Source of the DNA: Flavonifractor hominis
GTDB taxonomy: Bacteria; Bacillota; Clostridia; Oscillospirales; Oscillospiraceae
Direction of reading: 5' to 3'
Length of the DNA stretch: 6,988 nucleotides
Assembly (NCBI RefSeq): GCF_040095835.1
Contig: NZ_JBBMFT010000020.1
Coordinates: 1-6,988 of the forward strand
The stretch's first letter is position 1. Each line of letters begins with the position of its first letter. The notes beneath the pieces are model-generated. The model searched no databases and was not told where the DNA came from. It saw nothing but the letters and a program-made list of their open reading frames with translations. This document shows positions 1 to 6,731 of the stretch, one piece after another. A program made the position numbers and the translations under genes.

Positions 1-3000
1 GCGATGAGCTGCTCGCCGCGGGGACCGAAGTTGGAGTACAGGTACACGCTCTCCACGTTCAGCTTCACGCCGGTGACAGGCTGGCGGTATGCGTAAATAG
101 TCACGCGTACGCTCTCACTGGCCAGCACCGTGCCCTGGCCGGCCACGCGCACCAGATAAGTTCCGGCGCTCAGCCCGGTCACTTCGTCACCCTCGCAGGG
201 CAGCCAGACGTGATCTGCTTCCGCGCAGTACTCCATGCCGGCGTCCACACCGGTCAGCTTGCCGTCGTTTCCGGCGGCCGTCTCATCCACGCCGGTCACA
301 TGTGCGGGGGAGGCCGCCTGACTCAGGCGGATCACCTGCTGGTCGGAGTCGCTGGTGTTTTCTCCATCGCCGGGCATGTAGACCAGGATGGTGCTGCCGT
401 CGTGCAGGTCCGCGCCGCTCAGGTCCACGCGTTCGGCTTCCGCCGTCTGCCATTGGCCCTCGTCCACGCAGAATTTCATCCCCACTTCCAGGCCGCTCAG
501 GCTCAGGTCCGCGGCCTCAAACACTGCGTTGGGCGTCTCCGCCTTGGGGGGCTGCTCATATCCCAGCACCTCTACCGTTACGGCGGGGCTGGCGGAATGG
601 GTGGCCGTCTCGGCATAGCGTACCTGGTAGCGGCCGGGAGTCAGTCCCTCCACCGTGGCGCCGGTGACAGCCTGCCACGCTTCGGCGCCCTCGGCGGACC
701 ACTCCATGCTCTCGTCCAGGCCGGTGAGGATGCCATCGTTGTTGTCCGCGCTGGTGCAGCCGCTGGTGCTCACGCCCTCCGGCGCGGCCTGGGCCGCCTT
801 GGCCACCGCGGCGCTTTCCGCGCTCAGGGTGCCGGTGTATGCCCCGGTGCCCTCCACCGTCAGGGTGAGGACCTGTCCGATGTCATCTGCGGTGGGGACA
901 TAGCTTGCCTCCGTACCCACCGTCTCGCCGCCGCGGCTCCATGCATAGCGCAGGTCCGCCTGGGCCTGTGCCGGCTCTACGCCGCTTATGTCGGCCGTCA
1001 GCGTACCGCCGTACACCGCCTCGCCGGTGATGACCACGGAGCCGGTGATGACGGCAGGTCCGGCGGCCTCAAATTCCGCCGTCACGGTCACATCGCACTC
1101 CGGCATCTGGAAGGTGTTGTCGGTAACGGGGAAGACCGTCTCAGGGGAGTCGGTGGAGCAGACCTTCAGGCTGCCTTCCTTGAGGACATACCCCTCGTCG
1201 GGCTGGATGTGCAGTGTCACCGTCTCTCCGGCCGCCGCCTGCTCTGGCTGCGCCGTTACGGTACCGTGGGTGATGGCGGGATCGATGGTAACGGAATAGG
1301 TCTGGGCCTGTCCCACCTCCAGCAGGAAGGAAGTGGTGGTGTTTTCCACGTCGATGATCTCCAGACGCATCCCGCTCTCCACCAGGCCGTCCGTCACAGG
1401 CTGGCCCTGGGCGTCCACGATGCGGCTGGTGTAGTTGCCGCGGATATCCAGTGTGTTGCGCAGCCGGGCCACGCTGGTGCCGGCGGGGATGCCGCTGATG
1501 GTGCCGGCGGACTCGTTGATGGTGTACACATCGGAGCGGATCAGCCAGCCATATACCTCCAGCTCATAGAGCGCGGCGGCGAAATAGGAGGTGGCGGGGG
1601 TGCGGCCGGTGACCTGCAGGTGCAGCTTTTTCATGAGCACGTCGCTGCCGTTTTTGTCCTTGGCCGTGATGGTCACTTTGCCTCCCTGGGTGTTGTCCGA
1701 GGCGTCGTGCCACAGGGTCTCCACGATGAGGTTGGGCACGCCGTAGATGGAGAACTGATAGCTGCGGTTGCTCTCGCCATACCAGGACAGTACTACCTTG
1801 GAGATGTGGTATTCCAGATTGTCGGTGTTGTTCCCGTTGGACAGGTCCACCACGAAATCCACCGGATATTTGGCCTGGTTGGGGTCGAGCATGGGCCCGT
1901 TCCAGAAGGTGGCGGGGTCTCCGTCCACGGCCAGGGCCGGGTCGCTGCCGGCCTTGATCTCCGCCTCGCAGGGCATGCCCTGGGAGATGGGGGTGAGGTT
2001 GGCGGTGGTGTGGATGGTATATTCCACGCAGTTGCCTCCGGTGAGATCACCCACCCGCAGGCGCATGCCCTCGGTGACCACGCCGTCGGTCCGCACCTCG
2101 TCGTCCAGCAGCAGTTCGGCGGTGTAGTTGCCCTCCAGCTGCAGCGCCTTGCGGAACTGACTGACCGGGGTCTGCTCAGGCACGTTGCGGATGGCACGCC
2201 CGGCGTGGTCCACTTCGTACTCGGTGGAATCCATGCTCCAGCCGTACACCGCGAACTCCCGCACGGCAGCGGCAAAGTTTACGTTGGCTACCGAAGTGCC
2301 GGTGATCTCCAGCTTGATATAGCGGCCCGTGGTTCCGGCGGGGAGGGTGTGGGAGACGCTCTCCTGATCGGTGTTCTGGGTGCCGTCCACCAGCAGTTCC
2401 AGATCCTCCGGCGTGGAGCCGGCATAGATGCGGTACTGGTAATAACGCTTGGTGCTGCCCTGGTAGAAGTCCACATCGAACCGGGAGAGCTGATGCTCCG
2501 CACCCAGGTCGATGACGGCGTACCGGGGCTGCTCAAAGCCGGTGGTGGCGTTCCAGAAGGTGTCGGGGTTGCCGTCGTTGAGGTAGGCGGCCTGGCTGCC
2601 GCTCTTGACGTCAAAGACGTCGGTGATGGTCCGGCCCTGGGAGACGGGGGCGGTGCTGGCGGTGGTCTCCCGCACGGAGTAGACCGTCTGGGAGTCATTG
2701 GAGCCGGTGACCACGATCTTGGCCTGCTCGCCCACCGGAGCCTCCGGCTCCAGGGGAGTGCCGGCAGCGTCCGTTACGGCGACAGAGCGGTAATTGCCCG
2801 CCACCGTGACCTGCTGCAGCAGGGTGCCGGCGGTGGTGTCCGGGGATACGCCCAGCACGGTGCAGGCGGTGTTGTCCACCACGTATGCCTCGGAGGTCAG
2901 GTGATAGCCGTAGATCATGCACTCATACAGCGCCGCGTTGCCGCTGGTGCCGGAGATGCCCTTCATATCCACCCGGATGTACCGGGCGCGGGTGCCGGCG

Positions 3001-6000
3001 GGGAACTCGTCGCTCACCCACTGGCTCTCGGTGTTCTGGCTGCGGTCCACCAGGGGAGTGAACGTGCTGCCGTCGATGCTGCCCGAGATGGTGTACTGGT
3101 AGGCCCGGGGGGCCTCTCCGTAGAAGAGCCCGGAGAACTTGGACAGGTCGGACACCTGCCCCAGGTCGATCTGGAACCACTGGGGGTAACTGCCGTCGGA
3201 AGCGGTCCAGCGGGTGGTGAGGTTTCCGTCGGTGAGATTACCGGGGACGAAGTTGTTCTGAACGGTGGAGGCGGTGGCGCTGGCGCCGGAGGAAAGCGGG
3301 TCGTCCAGCAGGGTATATTCCTGCTGATCCACGCCGTTTTCTGCGATCACCAGCACGCGCATATCCATGCTCAGCGGCTGGTTCAGGTCGGTGATCTCCT
3401 GCCCAGAGGCGTCCAGCATTTTGAGGGTGCCGTTGTAGGAGACCGTGATCTGGGCCAGGAATTCCGCAACGCTCAGCCCGGCGGGGATTTTGGAGATGGT
3501 GTGGTTGGCCCCGTCGATGATATAGCGCTCGGACTGGATCTCCGTGCGGTAGTCCTTCAGCCGCCGCCAGACCACCGTGTCGGAGTACTCGTTGAGTACC
3601 TGGCCGTCTTCTCCCAGCTGGCGGCCGATGGCGGTGATGGTGTAGTCCTTAAACTCGGTCAGGTTGCAAGCCTCACCCTCAAAGTGGAAAATGCCCAGGG
3701 AGGGGTCCTGGATGAGGTTGCCCAGCTCGGTGTTGGGCTTGGCCGGGTCGGTTTTCCGGATCTTTCCCACCGAGACGCCGTCAATGTAGACCTCCACCTC
3801 GTCCAGATTGGAGTAGACCCGCACATAGCTGTAGTCGTCATAGCGGTCGGCGTACCGGCGGCTGCTGATGTACACCATGGGCTCGTCCGACCAGTTGGCC
3901 TTGTAGAAGTAGAAGGAGTCCTTTTTCAGGGAGCGGTCGAAGCTGGCCAGACCCTTGGTGTTGCGGCTGACGATGCCGCCCTCACTCACCACGCCGGGCT
4001 GGGCAAAGTCGAACATGTTCCAGATAAAGGTGCCCCAGAGCCAGGGGCGCTCCCGGATCTGCTGCCAGGAGACCTCGTGGTACTTGTTGGCGTACTCCTC
4101 GGACTGGAAGCCGCTGATGGATTTGACATGGTCGGGCGGATTGAGCTCGTGGGTCCAGATGTTGTTGCCCGAGCCGTACTCGCTGATGCCGATCTTGCCG
4201 TTGACCGGTACGGTGAAGGTCTCGCTGCCGTCGCTGTTGGTGGCCGAGACGGTCTCGTTGGCCTTGGCAAAGTCGCGCACGCCGTCCACCCAGGGGCCGA
4301 AGCCGTCCATATTGGCCCCCTCATACCAGCCGAAGTATTTGTTCCAGGCGGAGGCGTCCGACTGCCAGCTCAGGGGAGTGGTCTGGCTCTGGGCGGTGGC
4401 CACCACGATGGGACGGGTGGGGTCCTCCTGCTTGCCCAGCTGATAGAGCTCGTCCAGGACCTTGTTGACCGACAGATCGGACTTGGGCCACTGCTCGTTG
4501 TGGATGCCCCACATGCAGATGGAGGCGATGTTGTAGTTCTGGCGGATGAGCTCGGTGAGCTGCTGTTTGGCGTTGGTGCGGAAGGCGTCGGTCATGCGCA
4601 CGCTGTTGACGTTGGGGATCTCGGCCCACACCACGATGCCCCGCTCACTGGCCAGCTGATAGGTGTATGCGTCGTGCTGGTAGTGGGAGCAGCGCAGGCA
4701 GGTGGCGCCGATCTCGGCGATGAGGGAGAGGTTTTCCTCCATCTGCCGGGTGGTAAGGGCGCTGCCCAGATCCTCCCAGTCCTGGTGCAGGGCCACGCCG
4801 TGGAGGGGATAGGGCTGGCCGTTGAGGTAGAAGCCGTCGTCCTCCGTGATCTCAAAGAACCGGAAGCCCACGGTTTCCCGCTCCCGTTCCAGCACCTGGC
4901 CGTCCTGCTCCAGCGTAACCTCCACGATGTACTGGTAGGGGTCGGGTACCCCGTTCCACAGGTGGGGGTTTTCCACGGTGCAGCTCTGCTGGAACGCGGC
5001 TGTGCCGCCGGCGGGGACGGTGACGTCTCCGCTCACCTCCCGGACCAGGGTGCTGCCGTCCTGCTCATACAGGCGGGCCCGCACCAGCACCTGCTGCTCG
5101 GTGTCTCCGGCGTTGCGCAGCTGAGCCCGCACGTCCAGCCCGGCGCTTTGGGCGCTGACCTGGGTGGGGGTGAGATAGATCCCGCTGGAGCCGTAGTCCA
5201 GCTTGTCAAAGCTCACCTGGGCGGTGGAGAGGATGAAGTTGTTGCGGTACATGCCGCCGCTGTAGGCAAAGCCGCCCTCCAGCGGCATGACGGTGCTGCC
5301 GATGCTGTTGTCCACCTGGACACAGATCAGGTTGGCCTCGTCCAGCGTCACATAGTCGGTGATGTCATAGCGGAATTTGGCGTAGCCGCCGCTGTGGGTG
5401 CCCACAAGAGTTCCATTTATATAAAGGTTTGAGACCTTGTTGGCCGCGCCGATCTCAATGTAGATGCGCCGGCCGGCGTAGTCCTGGGAGGGGAAGGTCA
5501 TACTCTTGCGGTAGTAGCCCACGCCGTAGTGGCGGGTCAATTCGTTCTGCACGTCCTCGACGTTCCAGGTGTGGGGCAGGTCCACCGGCGTGAAGCCGCC
5601 GCCGTCATAGGCGGGGTCCTTTACCTGTTCCAGTCCCACGCCGTCGGGCAGGTCCTTTTCCAGGCAGAAAGACCAGCCGGCGTTGATGTTGACGTCCCTG
5701 CGGAAGGTGTTCTGCCCCGTGGGGGCCAGCACCTGCACGGTAAAGGTGGCCTGGGTGGTCTGGTAGCCGTCGGCCGTGGCGGTGACGGTGATGGTGGTCC
5801 GGCCGGGCGCCACGGCGGTCACCTTGAGCTCGCGCACGTCGTCGCGCTCATTGGGGGTGTTGGCCGTACAGGTCAGGTCCTGATTGCCGGTGATGTGAGC
5901 CGGGGTGTCCACCAGCTCCACCAGGGCCACGGCCGGGTCGCCGCTCTCTACGGAGATCTGAGCGCCCTGGGGGTTGATTCCAAACATCTGGTATTTTTCT

Positions 6001-6224
6001 TCTCCCGGCTCCATATAGAAGAAGTTCATCAGGGAACCGATGGTGATCTCATTGCGGGTGAGAGCCAGGTCGCTGATCCACTCTCCCTGTGGAGGAGTGG
6101 AGGAGGAGTCGGCCGGAGACGGCTCCGATAAGGGAGCGGCTGCGGCCAGAGTTGTGGGACCGAGCCCTAAGCTCAGAACAAGGACAAGCAACAGGGCAAG
6201 GATGCGCTTGAGACGTACATGCAT
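1..6224 (-). CDS. Secreted multidomain GH2 beta-galactosidase-like enzyme with CBM32-like domains (C-terminus outside window)
   Basis: Probably hydrolyses terminal beta-galactosides outside the cell. The frame is open for 2074 codons from ATG 6224, with no stop before the left edge. AAAGGGAGG ends 6 nt before this ATG, and a signal peptide follows (LKR, hydrophobic core, cleavage near residues 27-30, no lipobox Cys). An in-frame ATG at 6296 has no ribosome site and would bury the signal. Domains: Ig-like 45-170; GH2 sugar-binding 173-335 (DLPHTWN at 215-221); GH2 beta-sandwich 338-455; TIM barrel 458-775 with H480 in GVALHQD, acid/base E577 in MWGIHNEQ, nucleophile E682 in ISEYGSG, and WNMFDFA at 735-741; GH2 C-terminal beta domain (DUF4982-like) 778-886; four linker modules and three CBM32-like domains 898-1638; InlB-B-like 1640-1718; Ig-like modules 1722-2047; start of a BIG2-like domain from 2050. 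The GH2 family is certain from the motifs. Exact substrate and wall anchoring cannot be seen. It is divergent from the gene at 6738. Confidence 0.95.
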   Translation of the reverse strand, partial: MHVRLKRILALLLVLVLSLGLGPTTLAAAAPLSEPSPADSSSTPPQGEWISDLALTRNEITIGSLMNFFYMEPGEEKYQMFGINPQGAQISVESGDPAVALVELVDTPAHITGNQDLTCTANTPNERDDVRELKVTAVAPGRTTITVTATADGYQTTQATFTVQVLAPTGQNTFRRDVNINAGWSFCLEKDLPDGVGLEQVKDPAYDGGGFTPVDLPHTWNVEDVQNELTRHYGVGYYRKSMTFPSQDYAGRRIYIEIGAANKVSNLYINGTLVGTHSGGYAKFRYDITDYVTLDEANLICVQVDNSIGSTVMPLEGGFAYSGGMYRNNFILSTAQVSFDKLDYGSSGIYLTPTQVSAQSAGLDVRAQLRNAGDTEQQVLVRARLYEQDGSTLVREVSGDVTVPAGGTAAFQQSCTVENPHLWNGVPDPYQYIVEVTLEQDGQVLERERETVGFRFFEITEDDGFYLNGQPYPLHGVALHQDWEDLGSALTTRQMEENLSLIAEIGATCLRCSHYQHDAYTYQLASERGIVVWAEIPNVNSVRMTDAFRTNAKQQLTELIRQNYNIASICMWGIHNEQWPKSDLSVNKVLDELYQLGKQEDPTRPIVVATAQSQTTPLSWQSDASAWNKYFGWYEGANMDGFGPWVDGVRDFAKANETVSATNSDGSETFTVPVNGKIGISEYGSGNNIWTHELNPPDHVKSISGFQSEEYANKYHEVSWQQIRERPWLWGTFIWNMFDFAQPGVVSEGGIVSRNTKGLASFDRSLKKDSFYFYKANWSDEPMVYISSRRYADRYDDYSYVRVYSNLDEVEVYIDGVSVGKIRKTDPAKPNTELGNLIQDPSLGIFHFEGEACNLTEFKDYTITAIGRQLGEDGQVLNEYSDTVVWRRLKDYRTEIQSERYIIDGANHTISKIPAGLSVAEFLAQITVSYNGTLKMLDASGQEITDLNQPLSMDMRVLVIAENGVDQQEYTLLDDPLSSGASATASTVQNNFVPGNLTDGNLTTRWTASDGSYPQWFQIDLGQVSDLSKFSGLFYGEAPRAYQYTISGSIDGSTFTPLVDRSQNTESQWVSDEFPAGTRARYIRVDMKGISGTSGNAALYECMIYGYHLTSEAYVVDNTACTVLGVSPDTTAGTLLQQVTVAGNYRSVAVTDAAGTPLEPEAPVGEQAKIVVTGSNDSQTVYSVRETTASTAPVSQGRTITDVFDVKSGSQAAYLNDGNPDTFWNATTGFEQPRYAVIDLGAEHQLSRFDVDFYQGSTKRYYQYRIYAGSTPEDLELLVDGTQNTDQESVSHTLPAGTTGRYIKLEITGTSVANVNFAAAVREFAVYGWSMDSTEYEVDHAGRAIRNVPEQTPVSQFRKALQLEGNYTAELLLDDEVRTDGVVTEGMRLRVGDLTGGNCVEYTIHTTANLTPISQGMPCEAEIKAGSDPALAVDGDPATFWNGPMLDPNQAKYPVDFVVDLSNGNNTDNLEYHISKVVLSWYGESNRSYQFSIYGVPNLIVETLWHDASDNTQGGKVTITAKDKNGSDVLMKKLHLQVTGRTPATSYFAAALYELEVYGWLIRSDVYTINESAGTISGIPAGTSVARLRNTLDIRGNYTSRIVDAQGQPVTDGLVESGMRLEIIDVENTTTSFLLEVGQAQTYSVTIDPAITHGTVTAQPEQAAAGETVTLHIQPDEGYVLKEGSLKVCSTDSPETVFPVTDNTFQMPECDVTVTAEFEAAGPAVITGSVVITGEAVYGGTLTADISGVEPAQAQADLRYAWSRGGETVGTEASYVPTADDIGQVLTLTVEGTGAYTGTLSAESAAVAKAAQAAPEGVSTSGCTSADNNDGILTGLDESMEWSAEGAEAWQAVTGATVEGLTPGRYQVRYAETATHSASPAVTVEVLGYEQPPKAETPNAVFEAADLSLSGLEVGMKFCVDEGQWQTAEAERVDLSGADLHDGSTILVYMPGDGENTSDSDQQVIRLSQAASPAHVTGVDETAAGNDGKLTGVDAGMEYCAEADHVWLPCEGDEVTGLSAGTYLVRVAGQGTVLASESVRVTIYAYRQPVTGVKLNVESVYLYSNFGPRGEQLI
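84..788 (-). repeat. Two copies of a surface-protein beta module (NDG-x-LTG-x-D-x-x-ME type)
   Basis: Residues 1813-1890 (DNA 555-788) and 1976-2047 (DNA 84-299) of the GH2 protein share the order NDG-x-LTG-x-D-x-x-ME-Y/W, a conserved Trp, V-x-GL-x-x-G-x-Y-x-VR and AS-x-x-V-x-V, ending in an aromatic residue. Modules of this pattern are common as spacers in large secreted proteins of Firmicutes. Between them, residues 1890-1975 form a different beta-rich segment with DLSGADLHDG at its centre. The function is probably structural, holding the enzyme away from the cell or joining it to a C-terminal anchor that lies outside the window. Confidence 0.7.
1311..3533 (-). repeat. Alternating array: four linker modules and three CBM32-like domains
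   Basis: Within the GH2 protein, a ~75-residue module occurs four times: residues 898-975, 1111-1185, 1333-1408 and 1564-1638 (DNA 3300-3533, 2670-2894, 2001-2228, 1311-1535). Its shared pattern is Tyr-x-Val/Ile-Asp/Asn near the start, then an I-x-x-IP-x-x-T-x-V segment, then GNYT, then a D-x-x-G turn. The anchor tyrosines are Y901, Y1114, Y1336 and Y1567, spaced 213, 222 and 231 residues apart. Between them sit three discoidin-type domains at residues 977-1107, 1190-1329 and 1409-1560. These carry the family's DG-x-x-x-T-x-W core (W1006, W1224, W1441), a following DLG or DLS strand and a closing YG-Y/W. CBM32 domains usually bind galactose-type sugars. The copies are clearly diverged in sequence, so the duplications are old. 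The linker module resembles Ig-like spacers of clostridial surface proteins, but I cannot name its family. Confidence 0.85.
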
Positions 6225-6230
6225 GGTGAT

Positions 6231-6239
6231 CCTCCCTTT
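6231..6239 (-). promoter_or_regulatory. Ribosome binding site of the GH2 gene
   Basis: AAAGGGAGG on the minus strand ends 6 nt before ATG 6224. It decides the start: the in-frame ATG at 6296 has no comparable site, and the signal peptide begins immediately after 6224. Confidence 0.9.
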
Positions 6240-6340
6240 CTTTTGATGGAACGGAATGCAAAGGCGGGATTTCACGGCTGGATAAACTGGGGACATAGAG
6301 TGTCGTCGCCGGTACACACAACAAGTACGCGGCAGGATCG

Positions 6341-6348
6341 CCTCCTTC
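6341..6348 (-). promoter_or_regulatory. Orphan Shine-Dalgarno-like sequence near the 5' end of the GH2 leader
   Basis: GAAGGAGG on the minus strand lies about 24 nt after the predicted transcription start and 117 nt before the start codon, with no suitable start codon just behind it. It may be a 5' mRNA-stabilising ribosome site of the STAB-SD kind known from Bacillus cry3A. Function is inferred from position only. Confidence 0.3.
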
Positions 6349-6378
6349 AAACAAACAGGATAGAATACGTACACTAGA

Positions 6379-6407
6379 ATTCTACTATTTAATGAACGAG
6401 TAGTCAA
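6379..6407 (-). promoter_or_regulatory. Predicted sigma-A promoter of the GH2 gene
   Basis: On the minus strand there is a -35 box TTGACT (6402-6407), a 17-nt spacer and a -10 box TAGAAT (6379-6384), each one mismatch from consensus. Transcription would start near 6372, giving a leader of about 148 nt. The -10 lies inside a perfect 10-bp palindrome, TAGAATTCTA (6375-6384). A TATAAT on the same strand at 6407-6412 has no good -35 partner. Confidence 0.65.
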
Positions 6408-6450
6408 TTATATACAACGTTTACAATTGAAAAAAGGATAATACGTTTTC

Positions 6451-6470
6451 TTTACACATTTTAGTGTAAA
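6451..6470. repeat. 7-bp inverted repeat in the AT-rich spacer
   Basis: TTTACAC (6451-6457) and GTGTAAA (6464-6470) are exact inverted arms around six bases. The repeat lies between the two promoters, upstream of both -35 boxes. This would suit an activator site or a second operator. It is too AT-rich and lacks the T-run needed for a terminator. Confidence 0.35.
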
Positions 6471-6580
6471 AATATTGAGGAATAGAGTAAAAACAATCAC
6501 TTATACGAATTGGAACTTATAATTTGATTTTTTTGGAAAAATAATTTTGTGTCCTTCGCTGGTGCACAAACTCAACAGGA

Positions 6581-6606
6581 ATGTATTGACTTTGCAGTCA
6601 ATACAT
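6581..6606. promoter_or_regulatory. Perfect 11-bp inverted repeat, likely operator
   Basis: ATGTATTGACT (6581-6591) and its exact reverse complement (6596-6606) are separated by the four bases TTGC. The site covers the -35 box of the rightward promoter, which suggests a dimeric repressor site. I do not recognise the regulator. A cre (CcpA) site is excluded because it lacks the central CG and conserved flanks. Confidence 0.6.
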
Positions 6607-6614
6607 ATTAGCAT
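6586..6614 (+). promoter_or_regulatory. Predicted sigma-A promoter of the rightward gene
   Basis: A -35 box TTGACT (6586-6591), a 17-nt spacer and a weaker -10 box TAGCAT (6609-6614, four of six consensus bases). Transcription would start near 6621, giving a leader of about 117 nt. The -35 box lies in the left arm of the inverted repeat at 6581-6606, so a protein bound there would block or contact RNA polymerase. Confidence 0.5.
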
Positions 6615-6635
6615 GTTATTAAGTTTGGGGAAGTG

Positions 6636-6644
6636 GAAAGGAGG
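6636..6644 (+). promoter_or_regulatory. Orphan Shine-Dalgarno-like sequence near the 5' end of the rightward leader
   Basis: GAAAGGAGG lies about 15 nt after the predicted transcription start and 93 nt before ATG 6738. No start codon is correctly spaced behind it; the nearest, GTG 6663, is 18 nt away. The sequence matches the core I recall for the cry3A STAB-SD element, so a role in mRNA stability is possible. Confidence 0.35.
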
Positions 6645-6655
6645 AGAGCGCAGTT

Positions 6656-6675
6656 CTGCAGCGTGATTGCTGCAG
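6656..6675 (+). other. Leader hairpin
   Basis: CTGCAGC (6656-6662) and GCTGCAG (6669-6675) form a 7-bp GC-rich stem with a 6-nt loop, extendable by two G-U pairs. It sits in the 5' leader of the rightward gene, between the orphan ribosome site and the true one. There is no T-run behind it, so it is not an intrinsic terminator. Confidence 0.4.
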
Positions 6676-6720
6676 GGGAGTTACTGCCCGACATGGGCGG
6701 AAGATACCGCGCATTCAGAG

Positions 6721-6731
6721 AAGGAGGAAGG
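6721..6731 (+). promoter_or_regulatory. Ribosome binding site of the rightward gene
   Basis: AAGGAGGAAGG lies just upstream of ATG 6738, with GGAGG ending 10 nt before it and AGG closer. It supports that start, which opens directly into a signal peptide. Confidence 0.85.

Noticed and set aside
2751..4380. The 10-mer CAGGGGAGTG at 2751, 3051 and 4371
   Set aside because: Each copy encodes Thr-Pro-Leu as ACT CCC CTG in an unrelated protein context. This is probably coincidence of codon choice, not a mobile or recombination repeat.
210..5432. Plus-strand open frame of 1740 codons
   Set aside because: It lies exactly codon-on-codon opposite the GH2 gene and exists because that gene lacks TTA, CTA and TCA codons. 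The translation is low-complexity (Gly, Val, His, Ala rich) with no recognisable domain. The start at GTG 210 has no ribosome site, whereas the minus-strand frame shows GH2 motifs throughout.
5529..6131. Plus-strand open frame of 200 codons
   Set aside because: It is the same antisense shadow, in the same frame, continuing past the single TCA codon. It covers the GH2 sugar-binding domain and ends opposite a TTA codon near the signal peptide.
6294..6296. Upstream in-frame ATG for the GH2 gene at 6296
   Set aside because: It would add 24 hydrophilic residues before the signal peptide and has no ribosome binding site. ATG 6224 has an excellent one.
6049..6354. Minus-strand frame starting TTG near 6354 behind GAAGGAGG
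   Set aside because: The start lies in front of, not behind, the ribosome-like sequence. It overlaps the GH2 start in another frame and its product has no coding character.
6407..6412. Perfect TATAAT on the minus strand
   Set aside because: No acceptable -35 box lies 16-18 nt upstream, only an A/T run. The TTGACT-17-TAGAAT pair just downstream is a better promoter.
6518..6523. Perfect TATAAT on the plus strand
   Set aside because: The hexamer 17 nt upstream (AATCAC) does not resemble a -35 box, and the leader would be over 200 nt. It remains a weak alternative.
6546..6570. TTTGTG / CACAAA inverted arms
   Set aside because: Only 6 bp with a 13-nt spacer in AT-rich DNA, which is easily chance.
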